Below, in pieces: positions 46,105-57,080 of a DNA stretch of 64,000 nucleotides (the first letter of the stretch is position 1; each line of letters opens with the position of its first letter). The stretch comes from Rhodosporidiobolus odoratus. Taxonomy: Eukaryota; Basidiomycota; Microbotryomycetes; Sporidiobolales; Sporidiobolaceae. The stretch spans positions 496,001 to 560,000 of the forward strand of contig JAOANU010000003.1 in the NCBI GenBank assembly GCA_034387635.1. Reading direction: 5' to 3'. The translations under genes were made by a program, and so were the position numbers. Below the pieces are notes generated by a model, which was not told where the DNA came from, searched no databases, and saw only the letters and a program-made list of their open reading frames with translations.

Positions 46105-47666
46105 TCAATGTTCACCATCTCTCTTCTCCCCATCTCCACCGCCCACGCCCCTCCTCTCCAAAGCCTCCCCAATCGCCTTCCAGAGTACAGAAAACAGCAA
46201 CCCCTGCAACCCGTTGGCCAACAACCTCGTCTTCAACCCTCTCCCAAACAAGCCCTTCGCTCCCTCTCTCTTCCAGATCACCATAGCGGCCTGACGGTAC
46301 CCAACCTTTTTCCGGCTCACTTGGCGGTAAGTTTTTATCACTCGGAGGGAGTTGGAGATCGTGTCGCTGACGACTGAGGCGGCGAAACCGATGAAGGCTT
46401 GACGGGAAAGGGTGAGGAGGAGTTGCCAGTAGGGGTGGGAGGGGGAGTCGAGGGGAGGAGGTCGGGGAAGGGTTGAGGACAGATAATTGTAGGTGGCGAA
46501 CCTGAAGTGTGAGATGTGTCAGTGAGGGGCTAAAGAAGATGTGTGTACGGTTGGACAAGCAGCAGAGGCAAAGAGAGAGTGAAGGAGAGTGGCAGGGTGT
46601 GTGAGAGAGCAGTCAGGAGGCGAGACGCACCAAGGGAAGCTACCAACGAAGTTCGCTGCCGCCGTCGCCCAAGCGCCAGCCCACAACGTCCCTGGGCCAT
46701 ATTGCTTGACCCTTTCCTTCAAGATAACCAAAGCCGAGCTGCTGCCTTGAGTCTGCATCGTAGTCTTGAGCGTGTCGACTGGCATGAGAACCATCCTGAA
46801 GAGTGCGCCAGCGACCGAGGCGAAGGCGGTCTTGAGTGGCGAGGGAAGGCGAGAGAGGAAGGGGTTGCTGGAGAGGAGGGCGAGAATGCCGGCGTTCGAG
46901 GCGGTGTCACCGAAGCGCGCTGCAGCAATGTAATAGAGGTCTATGAGCCTTAGGGGCTGCAAGGAGGAAGAGATACGGACGAACCGACGGGACCTTGTAC
47001 GAGTGCAGGTCCGAGACCGGCATAATACCTACCCCAACCTCCGTTTTCGTATAGCTTTCGACTAGCTTCAGTTGTCGTCGTTCCGTATCGGTATTGATAG
47101 CTGCGTCCACAGCCGTCAGGACCGTCTCGACACAACGCAGCGCGAAAGGGAGAAAACTGGGCTTCATGCGGAACGAAAGGGGAAACGTAAAGCCAAACTT
47201 ACTTCATGACAGTCCTGAGCGGCATGAGCGCCAAGACCTGTATAACCATGGCCAGAGCACCTGCCAATCCTCCACCACCCGCCTTCTTCAACGCCTTTCG
47301 CCAATCGAATTGTCCCCCACCTCGCCTGAAAGCTTGTACGACGCAGTATACTACCCCAGCAGCTACTATAGTCCATAGGGCGATCCACTTGAGTAGTTGT
47401 CGTCGTCGATCCCGGGCAGAAAGGACAGGCGAAGCCGAAGTGGAGGAAGAATCGGAGTCGGAATCGCTATCTCCGACTGGCGCAGTCTGGTCCGCTGTAG
47501 CCGCCGCTCGTTCTGAATCATGTGCGACTTGGCCGTGGTCTCCGGTGAGCTTGCGAGGGGTCGGAGTCGATGAGGCGGTCCGGGATAGAGATCGGTAAGC
47601 AGGCGAAGCAGAGTGTTGGACTGCTTGTTTCGAAGATAGCAGCGGTTGCCGCTCTGTAGACGACAT
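46105..47666 (-). CDS. Mitochondrial-carrier-family-like protein
   Basis: Exons 47666-47203, 47100-46985, 46919-46631 and 46501-46105 give 421 residues. A Ser/Thr-rich N-terminus (MSSTERQPLLSSKQAVQ) is followed by a hydrophobic helix (WIALWTIVAAGVVYCVVQAF). Three carrier-like repeats come next, each with a proline-kinked helix: GALAMVIQVLALMPLRTVMN, then VAGALFRMVLMPVDTLKTTM and GFAASVVSDTISNSLRVIKT. The PxD-type signature survives in the second repeat (MPVDTLKT) and is altered in the others (MPLRTVM, SDTISNSL). GPVARFGDTASNAG is typical of a plant/fungal carrier group of unknown substrate. It may sit in the inner mitochondrial membrane or in another organelle. The gene is convergent with the MFS gene. 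Confidence 0.82.
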
Positions 47667-48213
47667 GTGCAGACGATATTGCTGGCTGATCTAGCGAGTA
47701 AGCGAGATGAGCGGGAGACGGACGGAAGAAAGAAGAGAAAGAGAGAACGTGGGCTGCAAGTCGTCTGGCCGGCTGGACGACGAAGCGTTCGCAAAGCCTG
47801 AGCATACGGCTCGAGAGACCAGGTACTGAAGGAGATGCTGGAAGGGAGAGAGCCGGCAGCGCGACGAGGCAGAACAGGTAACATCTGGCGAGAAAAGCAT
47901 TGCAACGAGAGAACAGCGGCAGCGGTATAGAACAGAACGCTGCTGCTGTGCGCCGCCGAGAAGATCCGGCGGCGGGATTGGGCTCGAGAGGCCAGCGGAG
48001 GGGCGAGGTCAAGCTCGACGTGGAAAAGGAGGAAAAGCAGGGGAATGCGCGATGAACGGCGCTGTGGGCTGCTAGCCGGTTACCGGCTTGGGCAGCGGCG
48101 ACAGTAGGGCGTGCCTTTCACGGCGCAACTCGACACATCCGGTTGGTGGTATCGAGCCTCAAGTTGCGCGCCGCCTGTTACACTCCGTCTAAACCGCCTT
48201 TTTCTCCGCCCAT
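47667..48213. other. Intergenic, 547 bp
   Basis: Lies upstream of the carrier gene and downstream of QCR9 (both minus). It holds the carrier promoter. Open frames here lack family features. Confidence 0.5.
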
Positions 48214-48738
48214 CTATTCCGACTGAACGTACTTGTGACGGATGCTGCGGGAAGGAGAGGAGGTCAGTATGTTCCTCGTCCTCTGTAGGCAGCTCCCGTC
48301 TTGAGCATAAGAGACCAGAGCACTGGGAGGAAAAGGGGGGAAACGCACTCAGCCCACTGCTTGCCCCTGTTGTGGTTGTCCCACCATACGGTGGTGACCT
48401 TGTCGTAGGTGATACCGAAAGCGAAAGCGCCTGAGCACGATTAGCCATCCCAGAGGAAGGCGAGAAGTGAGGAGGGGCAGGAAGCGGTGCCGAGGTTGAT
48501 GAGCGGCAAGACCAGAGCGAGGCGAGAGGGAGGGGCGCAAGGGGCACATGTGAGCTCGCTCGTCAGCATGGCATACGACTTGGGGCATTAGAATGGGAGC
48601 GTACCGAAGAAGACGGTTCCGACGAAGACGGAGTTGCGCGCAAAGAGGTTGGCAACGGACTTGGCGATCTGCGCAAAGCGGGTGCTAGTGAATCAAACTG
48701 GCGTTACCAAGAGCTCCGGTTCGACTTACGGGGGCCAT
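48214..48738 (-). CDS. QCR9: Cytochrome bc1 complex subunit 9
   Basis: Exons 48738-48730, 48668-48605, 48430-48349 and 48244-48214 give 61 residues. This single-helix subunit of respiratory complex III is about 60-66 residues in fungi, which fits. The sequence runs MAPIAKSVANLFARNSVFV, GTVFFGAFAFGITYDKVTT, VWWDNHNRGKQWAD and IRHKYVQSE. FARNSVFVGTVFFGAFAFG is the membrane segment, and the WWDNHNRGKQW motif matches the conserved WxxxNxGKxW. The first exon codes only three residues, so the gene is easily missed by automatic annotation. Confidence 0.93.
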
Positions 48739-48983
48739 GGTAGAGATGCGACGACAACGGGGAGTGAGGCCAATCGGGGACGACGGAACCAAGTCCAAAC
48801 GTCGCTTACCACAATAGCCACATGTGCTCTCGAGAAAGCAATAGCGCGCGTCTGAGGCTATTCATCGATTTATGGCGTCTATACTATGTTCTATCGTGAA
48901 GAAATGTGAGGTTGTATTTCGACTTGGCCGTGTCGCGTGTTCTTCCTCCTCCGCCTGCCAACATCTCGCTACACACCCTACAA

Positions 48984-50151
48984 ATGGCTACCTACTTCGA
49001 ACAGTGCTCAAAGGTGTGTCTAAGCAGCTACATACAGGCTGCCCCATCCAACCGAGAGCTAATCTCGCTATTCTGCAGTCCTTCGTCGACGTGCCCACCG
49101 ATGCCGGCGTTGACACCCTCCAGTTTCTCGAGGCCACCGAGGGGCTCATCAAGATGTTTGGTCAGTCTCTCCACTGCTGTAGTGTAAGTCGAGGAGTTGC
49201 GCTGGGCGAAAGCTGACCTCGTGGCCTCTCCCCCCCACCTCTGCCTTTTGGCGTCCTGCAACCTCGCACTCGTCCTATTCCCATCGCGCAGACCTTCTCG
49301 GCAACCCTTCCTTTGCCATCGTGCAGAATGACATGAACGGCAACGTGACCGTGAGCAAAAGCCCACTTTTCCCGAACGGACGGTTCGCACGCGGACGCTG
49401 CTGGCAGGACTGTGCGGCAAAGCAGACAGCGCTGTACCATCGTCGCTGCTGTCTAGACCCCACTGCACGGCTTCCGTGGCTGACCCTCCCATCCATCCTC
49501 ACTCCTCTCGCTCGTTCCTCCCGTTCTTGTACCTGCAGAAAATCCGTACTCGCTACCTTGCCACTCCGGCACAATCTGCGACTTTGGAACAGCTTGTTGA
49601 GAGCGAGAAGGGGGAGAAGAAGAGGACTGCGACGGAGGGTTTGCTGTGGTTGCTCCGGTAAGTCTGCTCTTCCGTCTGTATATGGCTCGGGTGCGCCAGC
49701 GTCACTTGCTGGCATTGTCAACCTGGATCATCGCATCGCAAAAGCTGATAACCTGCTGTCATCGCAGTGGGCTCAAGTTCACCCAGGTCGCCCTCACCCG
49801 CTCTCAGGCAGACAAGACGGAAGAGCTCTCGACTTCCTTCTCTGAGGCTTACTCCGTGACCCTCAAGAAGTACCACTCGTTTGTCTTCAAACCCGTCTTT
49901 GCGGTGCGTCTTCACTCTCCGTCTACCCACCAGCCTTCTCCTTTGTCTGGGATTGGAAACTAACGTTCGCAATTGATCACAACCAGCTCGCCATGAAGGC
50001 GTGCCCGTACCGCAAGGACTTCTACGCCAAGCTCGGCCCGCCTACTGCCCCCGTCGACGAGGAGCTTTCGAAGTGGATCGCCGCGCTCGGCCAGATTATC
50101 ACTCGCTTGGAGGCATTCTACGAGGCGGGCAACCATGCCAAGGGGCTCTAG
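48984..50151 (+). CDS. Glycolipid transfer protein, copy 1
   Basis: Exons 48984-49013, 49079-49160, 49292-49350, 49539-49657, 49768-49903 and 49987-50151 give 196 residues, the usual GLTP length. GLTP proteins carry single glycosphingolipids between membranes in the cytosol. The order of motifs is right: FVDVPTDAGVDTLQFLEATE, MFDLLGNPSFAIVQNDMNG with NVTKI after it, TLEQLVESEK, LLWLLRGLKFTQVAL, TLKKYHSFVFKPVF and CPYRKDFYAKLG. The residues known to bind the sugar headgroup in human GLTP (Asp, Asn, Lys, Trp, His) appear here as D and N of NDMNGN, K of TKI, W of LLWLL and H of KKYH. The next gene on the same strand is a divergent relative. Confidence 0.93.
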
Positions 50152-51045
50152 GGCCTAGCGTCTACATATCTGTGGTGTAGGATGCAGGGAGGGAGCGCTG
50201 GTCGCTCTGCCAAGGGAGAGGGCGTTTGGTTTTGTCGTTCATTCGTTTTTCCGCCTTCCTTTCCTTCTCCGAGTTATCTTCGAGCATTGGACCGCAAAGC
50301 AAAGCACAAAGCCATTATATCTTGTCCGCGCGCACACATCTGGCTTGCTCCGCTTCGTTACCGGGTTGTCAGACTTTACCGTTGCCCGACCCCCGCTTTG
50401 ACCTTCTCAGCCGGCTCCTCCCACTGTTGCTGCTCCTCGTCCGCTCACATTGTGCGAGTCGCGTGCTGTCTGCAAACTCGCACTCGGCGGACTGCTGCCA
50501 CAAGTAGCCATCTAGACATAGCTGCCGCTCCTGCATCTACTGCTCGCCCCACTTCTGTCTCTCGCATGGCGGTTCGTCCTCTTCACACCTCTCGCAGCAC
50601 CTCATGAAGCGGTAAATACGGTTCAAGACTGAGTCTCTGTCTCTCGCGGGGCGACCGTGCAGCAGAGCTGGCTTGATTTTGATTTTCAGGTGCGCCCAAA
50701 AGTTTGCGTTTCCTCATCCGAACAACCGCAGAGGCAGGCTGATCTTGGCCAGCGACTGCAGCTGTTCCGCTCCGCTACATCCTACGCTCTCTCTCCAGCC
50801 CACTATTGCTCTAGGCTCTTCCGGACTCAGTATTTTCTCTTCCTTCCGCCCCTTGTTTGGTGCTGACTTTCTGACCGACCCTGTTCGCAGCTGCGCTAGG
50901 TTACTCTACCTCGCCTGATCGACTTCTCGCCATCGTCGCAATTCCAGAGCGGCGACGAAGATTGCTATTTGCCGACGCGGAGGGGGAGGGGGAGGTAGCG
51001 AGCAGAGAGGAGGGGGAAGAGGTGGAGAGGGCTTTAAGAGCTGCC
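50152..51045. other. Intergenic, 894 bp
   Basis: Lies between the two GLTP genes. The frame of copy 2 is open upstream to about 50893, after a possible acceptor (gttcgcag at 50883-50890), so an upstream coding exon cannot be excluded. I could not link one in phase. Confidence 0.4.
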
Positions 51046-52859
51046 ATGAGCGAAGTGGACGACCTCGATGGGACACCTAGCCCGGACAGCACTACTCAAA
51101 CACCGCTCAGTGTAGGGGAGACTCCGTCGAAAGGAGACGACGAGCCTCGGGCCGACGATCGAGAAACCCTCCAAGCAAATCCAAGTCCGCTAATCTCGCC
51201 TGCAGCCGCCGACTCCGCCTTCTCAGCTGACCCGGATGGACCTAGATACTCCCCCTCGTTTTACCTTGCTCGTGGCTCGCCTCGGGTCCCGCGCCACCCT
51301 CGACCGCTCTCCTTCATTTCCCGCCTTTCCCGTCAGTCGATGGTGCGCTTGTCCACCCTTTCGATCGACTCTCTCGCTGCTTCCTTCGCCGAGCCGGAAG
51401 CAATAGGCTCAAGCGACGAGGAAGTGGGGTCTAAGGAAACCGATGGCATACGCCTCGACCCCGATTCTCACCTCGACCTCATTGTTGCACGCAAAGCCGC
51501 GTTGGACGAGACATACCCAGCACCAGCCGAGGCGACGAGACAGGAGAGGGAGCTAGTGAGTAGGATACTCGGGGATGAGATCGAGACCGTAAGGCAAGAG
51601 GTCGAGGAGGCGGTTCAAAGTGCGATCGAGGAGGAAAAGGCAAACAGTGGCAGCGAGTCCGAGGCGAGAATACCGAGGGAGTCCCCCCGATCTGAAGGTA
51701 TTTGGGTCGATCTGGACGCCACTGCATCTCCCAACACGCTCAACGGGGCGTTCTACGGGCTGACGGGACAGGCGAAGGTGGGGACCTTTTTCTCCGGGCC
51801 CACAGGACAGGTGCGACCCCTCTTCTCTTCCATTCCGACTGCCCGCGCAGAACTCAAAGAACATTCCCTTGCAGGCCTTCCGACGTATCCCATTCACACG
51901 GGCGGGAGTGGATACCGCGGCCTTCCTGACCGCGATGGAGTCCATCGTGGCGATGGGTGGTGCGTTCCGAGCCTCTGGGCCTTCCGAATCTGTGTAGATG
52001 TGACTATGACCGTTATACACAGAACTCCTCGCCCCCGCCGCTGCCACGCTATGTGCGGGCGAGATCATCAGTGACATTCAGGTTTGCCATCTTTATTACT
52101 CGGCACACCGCTCAGGCTCTGCTTCAGTCGCTTACCCCGGGCCCTCGCAGTGCGTGCGTTATCGCCTATCGGCATACCCTGCAAGCTCAGAAACCCTCGA
52201 GCAACTTCTCCTCTCTGAGCGAAAAGAGCGACGAAGACCCGCCTCCGATAGTTTGATCTGGCTAATCAGGTGCGTTCTACGTTCTCCACCCGTAATTGTT
52301 GCCCCCCTCTGCAGTCCTGAGGATTTGTCTGCCCGGCCAGACTGCTCAACTATGGCGCGACGTCTCTCCGACGAAGTCTCGACAATCCGGAAGAAGAGCT
52401 TAGCGAGAGCCTGACAAGGGTATGGGACGAAGGCATCTGTACGTCCCTAATCCCATCCAACACTCTCTACTAGAATACGGCGAGTGCCTGCCAGTGGATG
52501 GGGTGCATGGTTAGGAAGAAAACGAGCGAGAATCCAGAATGAGAAGGTCGTCGATTCTGACCCTTTTCTTTCCCACGCCTCTGCAGCAAAGCACGTCAAC
52601 TGGCTCGTCCGACCTCTCTTCAAGGTACCTCTCGCCTTCTCCCTTTCTCTGTATCGGTTTAACGTACCTTTCTACTGGTACGCAGGTGATCGTTCGGGCC
52701 TCTCCCTCCCGTTCTGCGGTGTTCTCTCGTCTCGCCCAGGGTGCATCACTGGAGCAGGCCGAGAAGGGGATGGGAGAATGGCTAGAAGATGTGGAGAAGA
52801 TCGTGAGAGGGCTGGAGGCGTGGGGGAGGCGGAAGGATGTAGGTATCAAGGTCTTGTAA
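51046..52859 (+). CDS. GLTP-fold protein, copy 2, with long disordered N-terminus
   Basis: Exons 51046-51810, 51875-51959, 52023-52081, 52151-52269, 52341-52438, 52587-52624 and 52686-52859 give 445 residues. The first 250 or so are disordered and Ser/Pro/Glu-rich, ending VGTFFSGPTGQ. The GLTP fold follows: FTRAGVDTAAFLTAMESIVAM, ELLAPAAATLCAGEIISDIQ, SAYPASSETLEQLLLSERKE, LIWLIRLLNYGATSL, NPEEELSESLTRVWDEGI, SKHVNWLVRPLFKVIVRA. Two of its exons are 59 and 119 nt, exactly as in copy 1, so the genes are duplicates. The headgroup residues differ from copy 1 (D to E, N to D, K to C by exon-anchored alignment), so the ligand may differ or be lost. The start at 51046 is the first ATG; an upstream coding exon is possible. 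Confidence 0.75.
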
Positions 52860-53028
52860 CCAGCTTGTCGGGTTAGGAAAGAAGCATCAGCGCTGAACAA
52901 GAGGGACGGAAGTGAACCCTCAACCCTAGCTGAGCTGGTGCTGCGCGCCCCGGAAGTGAGGCTGGCGGAAAATATATTGCGATACAACGTGAGGACTAGA
53001 TACCCAGCTTCCGACCCGAAGACCGCAT

Positions 53029-54895
53029 TCAGCGCTGGTCATCGCATATTCTGCACAGACAGCCGAGCTATCAGCCACGGGGATGTTTGCGAAGGGTAAA
53101 TGCGAGGAACGAGGAGAACTGAAATATTCGACGTACGCTAGATTCTTCACCGTGGCCAGTTTTTGCCCGTCCACGCCTTGCATGTAGCCGTTCAGGATGG
53201 CTTCGAAGTAGTCGAGGTTCTGCATGGGTTTGAGGGTGAGCAAAGTTCTGTGACATGCGGTGTCAGGGTACACGGGTTGGCGAAGGTGATAGGGGCGGGT
53301 GAAGGAGGACAAACATTTTGGTACCTGCATGATGGGAGAGACAAGGTCAGCTTTATCTCGAACTTGGAAATCGGGGATATATGGTCATGTAGGAGAAAGG
53401 GTCGACGCACACACACGTATCTTGACTTGCACCTGCCTTTGTAGCCCCGTTATACGTTAACCCTTCGTACCATCCATTGTATTGACCAAGAGCAAGAAGT
53501 GTCGAGCCCTGTATGTCCAGATTGAACCTCAGTGCTGCTCTCTCAAGTTCACTAAGGCCTAGCCAGGCGGAAGCGCACCTCGTATTGATCGAGCACAGTC
53601 TTGAAGTACTCTGCGCCTCGATTGATGTTGAAGGCGGGGTCGGCGCAATTGCCAGAGGGCGCGCCGCCGCATTTGTCAGAGAGAATCTGGAGGACGACCA
53701 CGAATGAGGCATGAGCAGTTCAGCGGAAGAGAGTTTCGGCATAGAGAAGAGCGGAAGAAGCGGGATCGGCGACGAACCTGCATCAGGCCCCAGGCATCTG
53801 CACGCGGTATAGACGAGTAGATGAGCATCGGCGCAACGCGGGTAAGTGCAAGACCGATGTGACCACGCTCACCTCCATTATCTCCCTTTGCGTCCTTGTT
53901 GCAACTACTTTCCGTCATAGCGATGGCTACCAACATCACGGCCGGGATACCATTCTTATCACTGGCAGCTTGGAAGCCGTCCTCGAACTCCTTGCATGCC
54001 GAGAAAATGTCGAGCTGCAGTGCTTTGTCAAGTTCGACGGACTTGAGCGCGCTGATTTCGATATGTGGCGGGGTCTGCACATTGTACCATCTCCGTGTCA
54101 GGCCGGCGCTCCAAGAGTGTGCAAGGCAGTATCGCACCCATTTCGAGTCAGGTTTGTCCTTGCTCAACCCGCAATTTAACCAGGATTGCGCCCCATTCGG
54201 TCCACCTCCTTCGACAGGCTCGTCCACCGCGCCCGAATCTCCGCACGTGTCATCTGACACGCCAAACATACCAGCGCCCGTCCCTCCCCCTCCTGATTGC
54301 CCATCTCCACCGGTGGAAGAACTCGAGCTACTTGCAGCTGAGGCCGAGGCGGAGGCGGTACCGCTTGAGAGTGCGGCAGAGGATCCCCCGCTAGCGGCTG
54401 AAGCCTTTGGCGTGGACGGGGAGGTATCCTTTGCTGAAGATGCCGACGAGCCGCCAGCCTTGGACGCTTGGGCGGCTGACGCTGGTGACGAGGCGGAATT
54501 TCCATTGGAAGAGGAAGAGGAGGAGCTTGAAGTGGTATCCGAGTTGAAGTAGATCCAAGCTCCGCCCGCCAAAGCAAGTGCGAACACACCGACAATAGCG
54601 AGCATGAGGACGGTATTGGAGCAACCGCCGCTGGGCTGAGAAAGAAAAGAAAGGTCAGCCTCGACGGGAAAAGGGAAAAGCCAGGCGGGGCACATACTGC
54701 AGCTCCACCTCGTCGCCGTGAGTTGTAGCCGTCATCCGAGCTGCTCGATGATCCGCTGCTATCGTCGCTTGAACTTGAGTCGGTATCGTATCTCGCCCTT
54801 CGCCTTCGTTTGCCAACGCTTCGCATGACCCGATCAGCGTTTCGAGGCAGGTTGAAGGCGGCAGGGTGTCGTGGCGGATCGTACAGTCGTGGCAT
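53029..54895 (-). CDS. Membrane-anchored lysozyme-like / lytic transglycosylase-fold protein
   Basis: Exons 54895-54698, 54635-54138, 54074-53873, 53798-53779, 53686-53579, 53508-53407, 53219-53137 and 53050-53029 give about 410 residues. The cytosolic N-terminus is basic and Ser-rich (MPRLYDPPRHPAAFNLP; GKRRRRARYDTDSSSSDD). One membrane helix follows (VLMLAIVGVFALALAGGAW), then an outer Ser/Ala/Thr-rich stalk. The outer domain has the SLT-type lysozyme fold: ACKEFEDGFQAASDKNGIP, the catalytic-glutamate motif AIAMTESSCNKDAKGDNGD, AWGLMQILSDKCGG, NINRGAEYFKTVLDQYEG and LALGQYNGWYEGLTY. It is probably exposed to the cell wall or vacuole. Splicing after 53407 is uncertain; an extra short exon near 53320 is possible. 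The substrate is unknown. Confidence 0.75.
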
Positions 54896-55316
54896 GTTGG
54901 TCTATTATAGCATTGGGCGTGGCTCAAGCAGCGTGAGGAGCAGCAGAGAGCAGCGGGTCTTAGCGAAGAGAGAGGATCAGGGTCTTGGGTCCGGGACAAA
55001 CCGCGGAGAGATTGTGATGATCAGCACAGCTCTACAGCGGGTGTACGGAGTAGCTCATAGCGATCAAGCAACAGGCTTTGATCTCTCAAGACGAGAGAAG
55101 CGTGCGAAGAGGAGAGACCGCATGGCACTGAATTGCTGGTCATCCTCCCTGACTATAGCTTGAGTAGGCTCAAGCAGGCTACAGAGGCATACGAAAACAC
55201 TCTACTCACAATCCGGATCCCCCACGACCCGCTCCCAAGTCGAGGGAACATCGCTGTCCTCGTGGAATCCCCTGTCCTCTTGTCAATCTCCATTACTAAC
55301 TCACACCGCCAGCAAG
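54896..55316. promoter_or_regulatory. Divergent promoter region
   Basis: 421 bp between the lysozyme-like gene (minus) and the LisH gene (plus). Both leaders and promoters should lie here. No specific site was identified. Confidence 0.5.
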
Positions 55317-57080
55317 ATGGCAGGAGCACCTCCGCACACTGCCAGTGTTACGCAATACCTTCACCTAGCGCCGACCTGGGCACTCGAACCACCCGCATCC
55401 AGCTTAACCCCCCCGTCGTCAACTCAAGCCCCACCAGCTTCATCCTCATCCAAACTCGGCTCGACTGGCAATCTGATGCGCCCATATACACGAGAAGAGG
55501 TCAAACTGCTCGTCCTCGAGTACTTGTGCCACGAAGGCCACCTCGAAACCGCGAAAGCGTTTGCCAGCGAGGTCCAGGACGGGGTCGACGAGGGGGCAAA
55601 GCGGGACGGGGCTGAGATCGAGGCGACGCGGAGCTCTGGAGAACATATTGATGGTACAGGGACACGCGCGATGGAGGGCGTAGAGGCGACGCCAGAGCCA
55701 GAAAGTGGAGAATCAATCCGCCGGGAGGAAGGTACGAGGGAGTCCCGGACAGGCGGGCGTGTGGTCAAGAACGGCAAGAGTGTTACCTTCGACGAAGGCG
55801 AGCAGGAGGAGGGCTTGGAGGAAGACGAGGATTGCGGCCTGCTGAGCAAGGACCAAGTGAAGGATGTGCGATTACGGCGAAGTGCTCTCTTTTCTTCTCC
55901 TCTCTCTTCGATGGCTCTCTCGCTCATGATGATGCCCACAGGTCTACGCGACGCCATATTGAGCGGTCAGATCACGTATGCTGTCGACCTGCTACAAGAA
56001 CACTACACTACCGTCCTCGCTTCTCCCACCTCGACCGCCGCATCAACTCTCAGACTCGTTGATCACACCCTTGACGCTCCCAAACGCCCGGAATATAACC
56101 CGCAAACCCTCTTCGTTGCCTCTCCCCCATCCTCCACCACTCCACCTCACACTACAGCCTCCGCCCCTCCGTCCTACATCCCGGTAAGCGGCGGGACTTT
56201 CGGAACCTGGGCGACTTCCCTCTCCCCCGAAATCCTCTCCCTCAATCTTCAGACTCAGGTTTTCATCGAGCACATGCGCCACACGCACGCATCCGGCACG
56301 ATGTCTTCGCCCTCGACTCCTGCTTCGAGCGTCGCAAATGGCCACACTGCCCGGCCAGCCGCATCAAACCCCACCGATAAAGGTGCTGCAGCAGGAGGAG
56401 ACGAAGGTTCGGATGCGGGCATGTCGGCATCTACCAACTCCCTGTCTTCGTCCGTCCTCCTCTCGACCGCGATTTCCCAATCTCAAGCATTGCGGGAAAA
56501 GGTCCTTCGCCTTCCGCTAGGGAAAGAAAGAGAAGGGTGGGAGAAGGAGAGTATCGACGTGTGTGGCCTGCTGGCATACAAAGATTTAGCGAGCTGTCCG
56601 GTCAGGGGGTACTTGGCGCAGAGTCGACGAGAAGGGTTGGCAGAGATGGTCAACGCCGCAATCATGCGTATGTTCTCATTCCTTTCTTACCGGTCGCCTC
56701 TGACCTCCTCATTCGTTCATGCCTCACGCTACAGAGCAAACATCCCGCACCCCGCTGCCCCTCCTCTCCCTCATCGCTCGCCAAACTACCGCCTTCTGGT
56801 CGACATTACGAGAGATGCACAGCCCCTTCCCGCCCGCCTCGACAGTCGTCAAAGATACCAATGGGAGAGATGGCAAGAAGGCGCCCAAGGTGCGTGCTGC
56901 TAGTCTCGTTAATTTGCGGCCAGTATTCTTCTGGGCGAGAAGAGACCTGATCGCTTCTCAACGCGGTGCCACGAACAGGTGTATCCTTACTTCGATCTCC
57001 ACACCTTCCTCCGCGAGCGAGACACCACACCGGCAGTATCAGGCAACGCAAGTGGAGGAGCAGCGATGCAAACCGAGTGA
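55317..57080 (+). CDS. LisH/CTLH-CRA domain protein (RanBPM/GID type)
   Basis: Exons 55317-55881, 55942-56667, 56735-56889 and 56979-57080 give 515 residues. A Ser/Pro-rich N-terminus leads to a LisH motif (TREEVKLLVLEYLCHEGHLE followed by TAKAFASEV). After an acidic linker comes a CTLH-like helix pair (DVRLRRSLRDAILSGQITYA followed by VDLLQEHY). The CRA region is interrupted by Ser/Thr-rich insertions (SPEILSLNLQTQVFIEHMR, then VCGLLAYKDLASCPVRGYL). The C-terminus ends YPYFDLHTFLRERDTTPA. In fungi such modules occur in the GID/CTLH ubiquitin ligase and in RanBPM-like scaffold proteins. No SPRY or RING domain was seen, so the exact orthologue is open. The first intron is 60 nt without a stop, so an unspliced form would also stay in frame. 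Confidence 0.75.
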
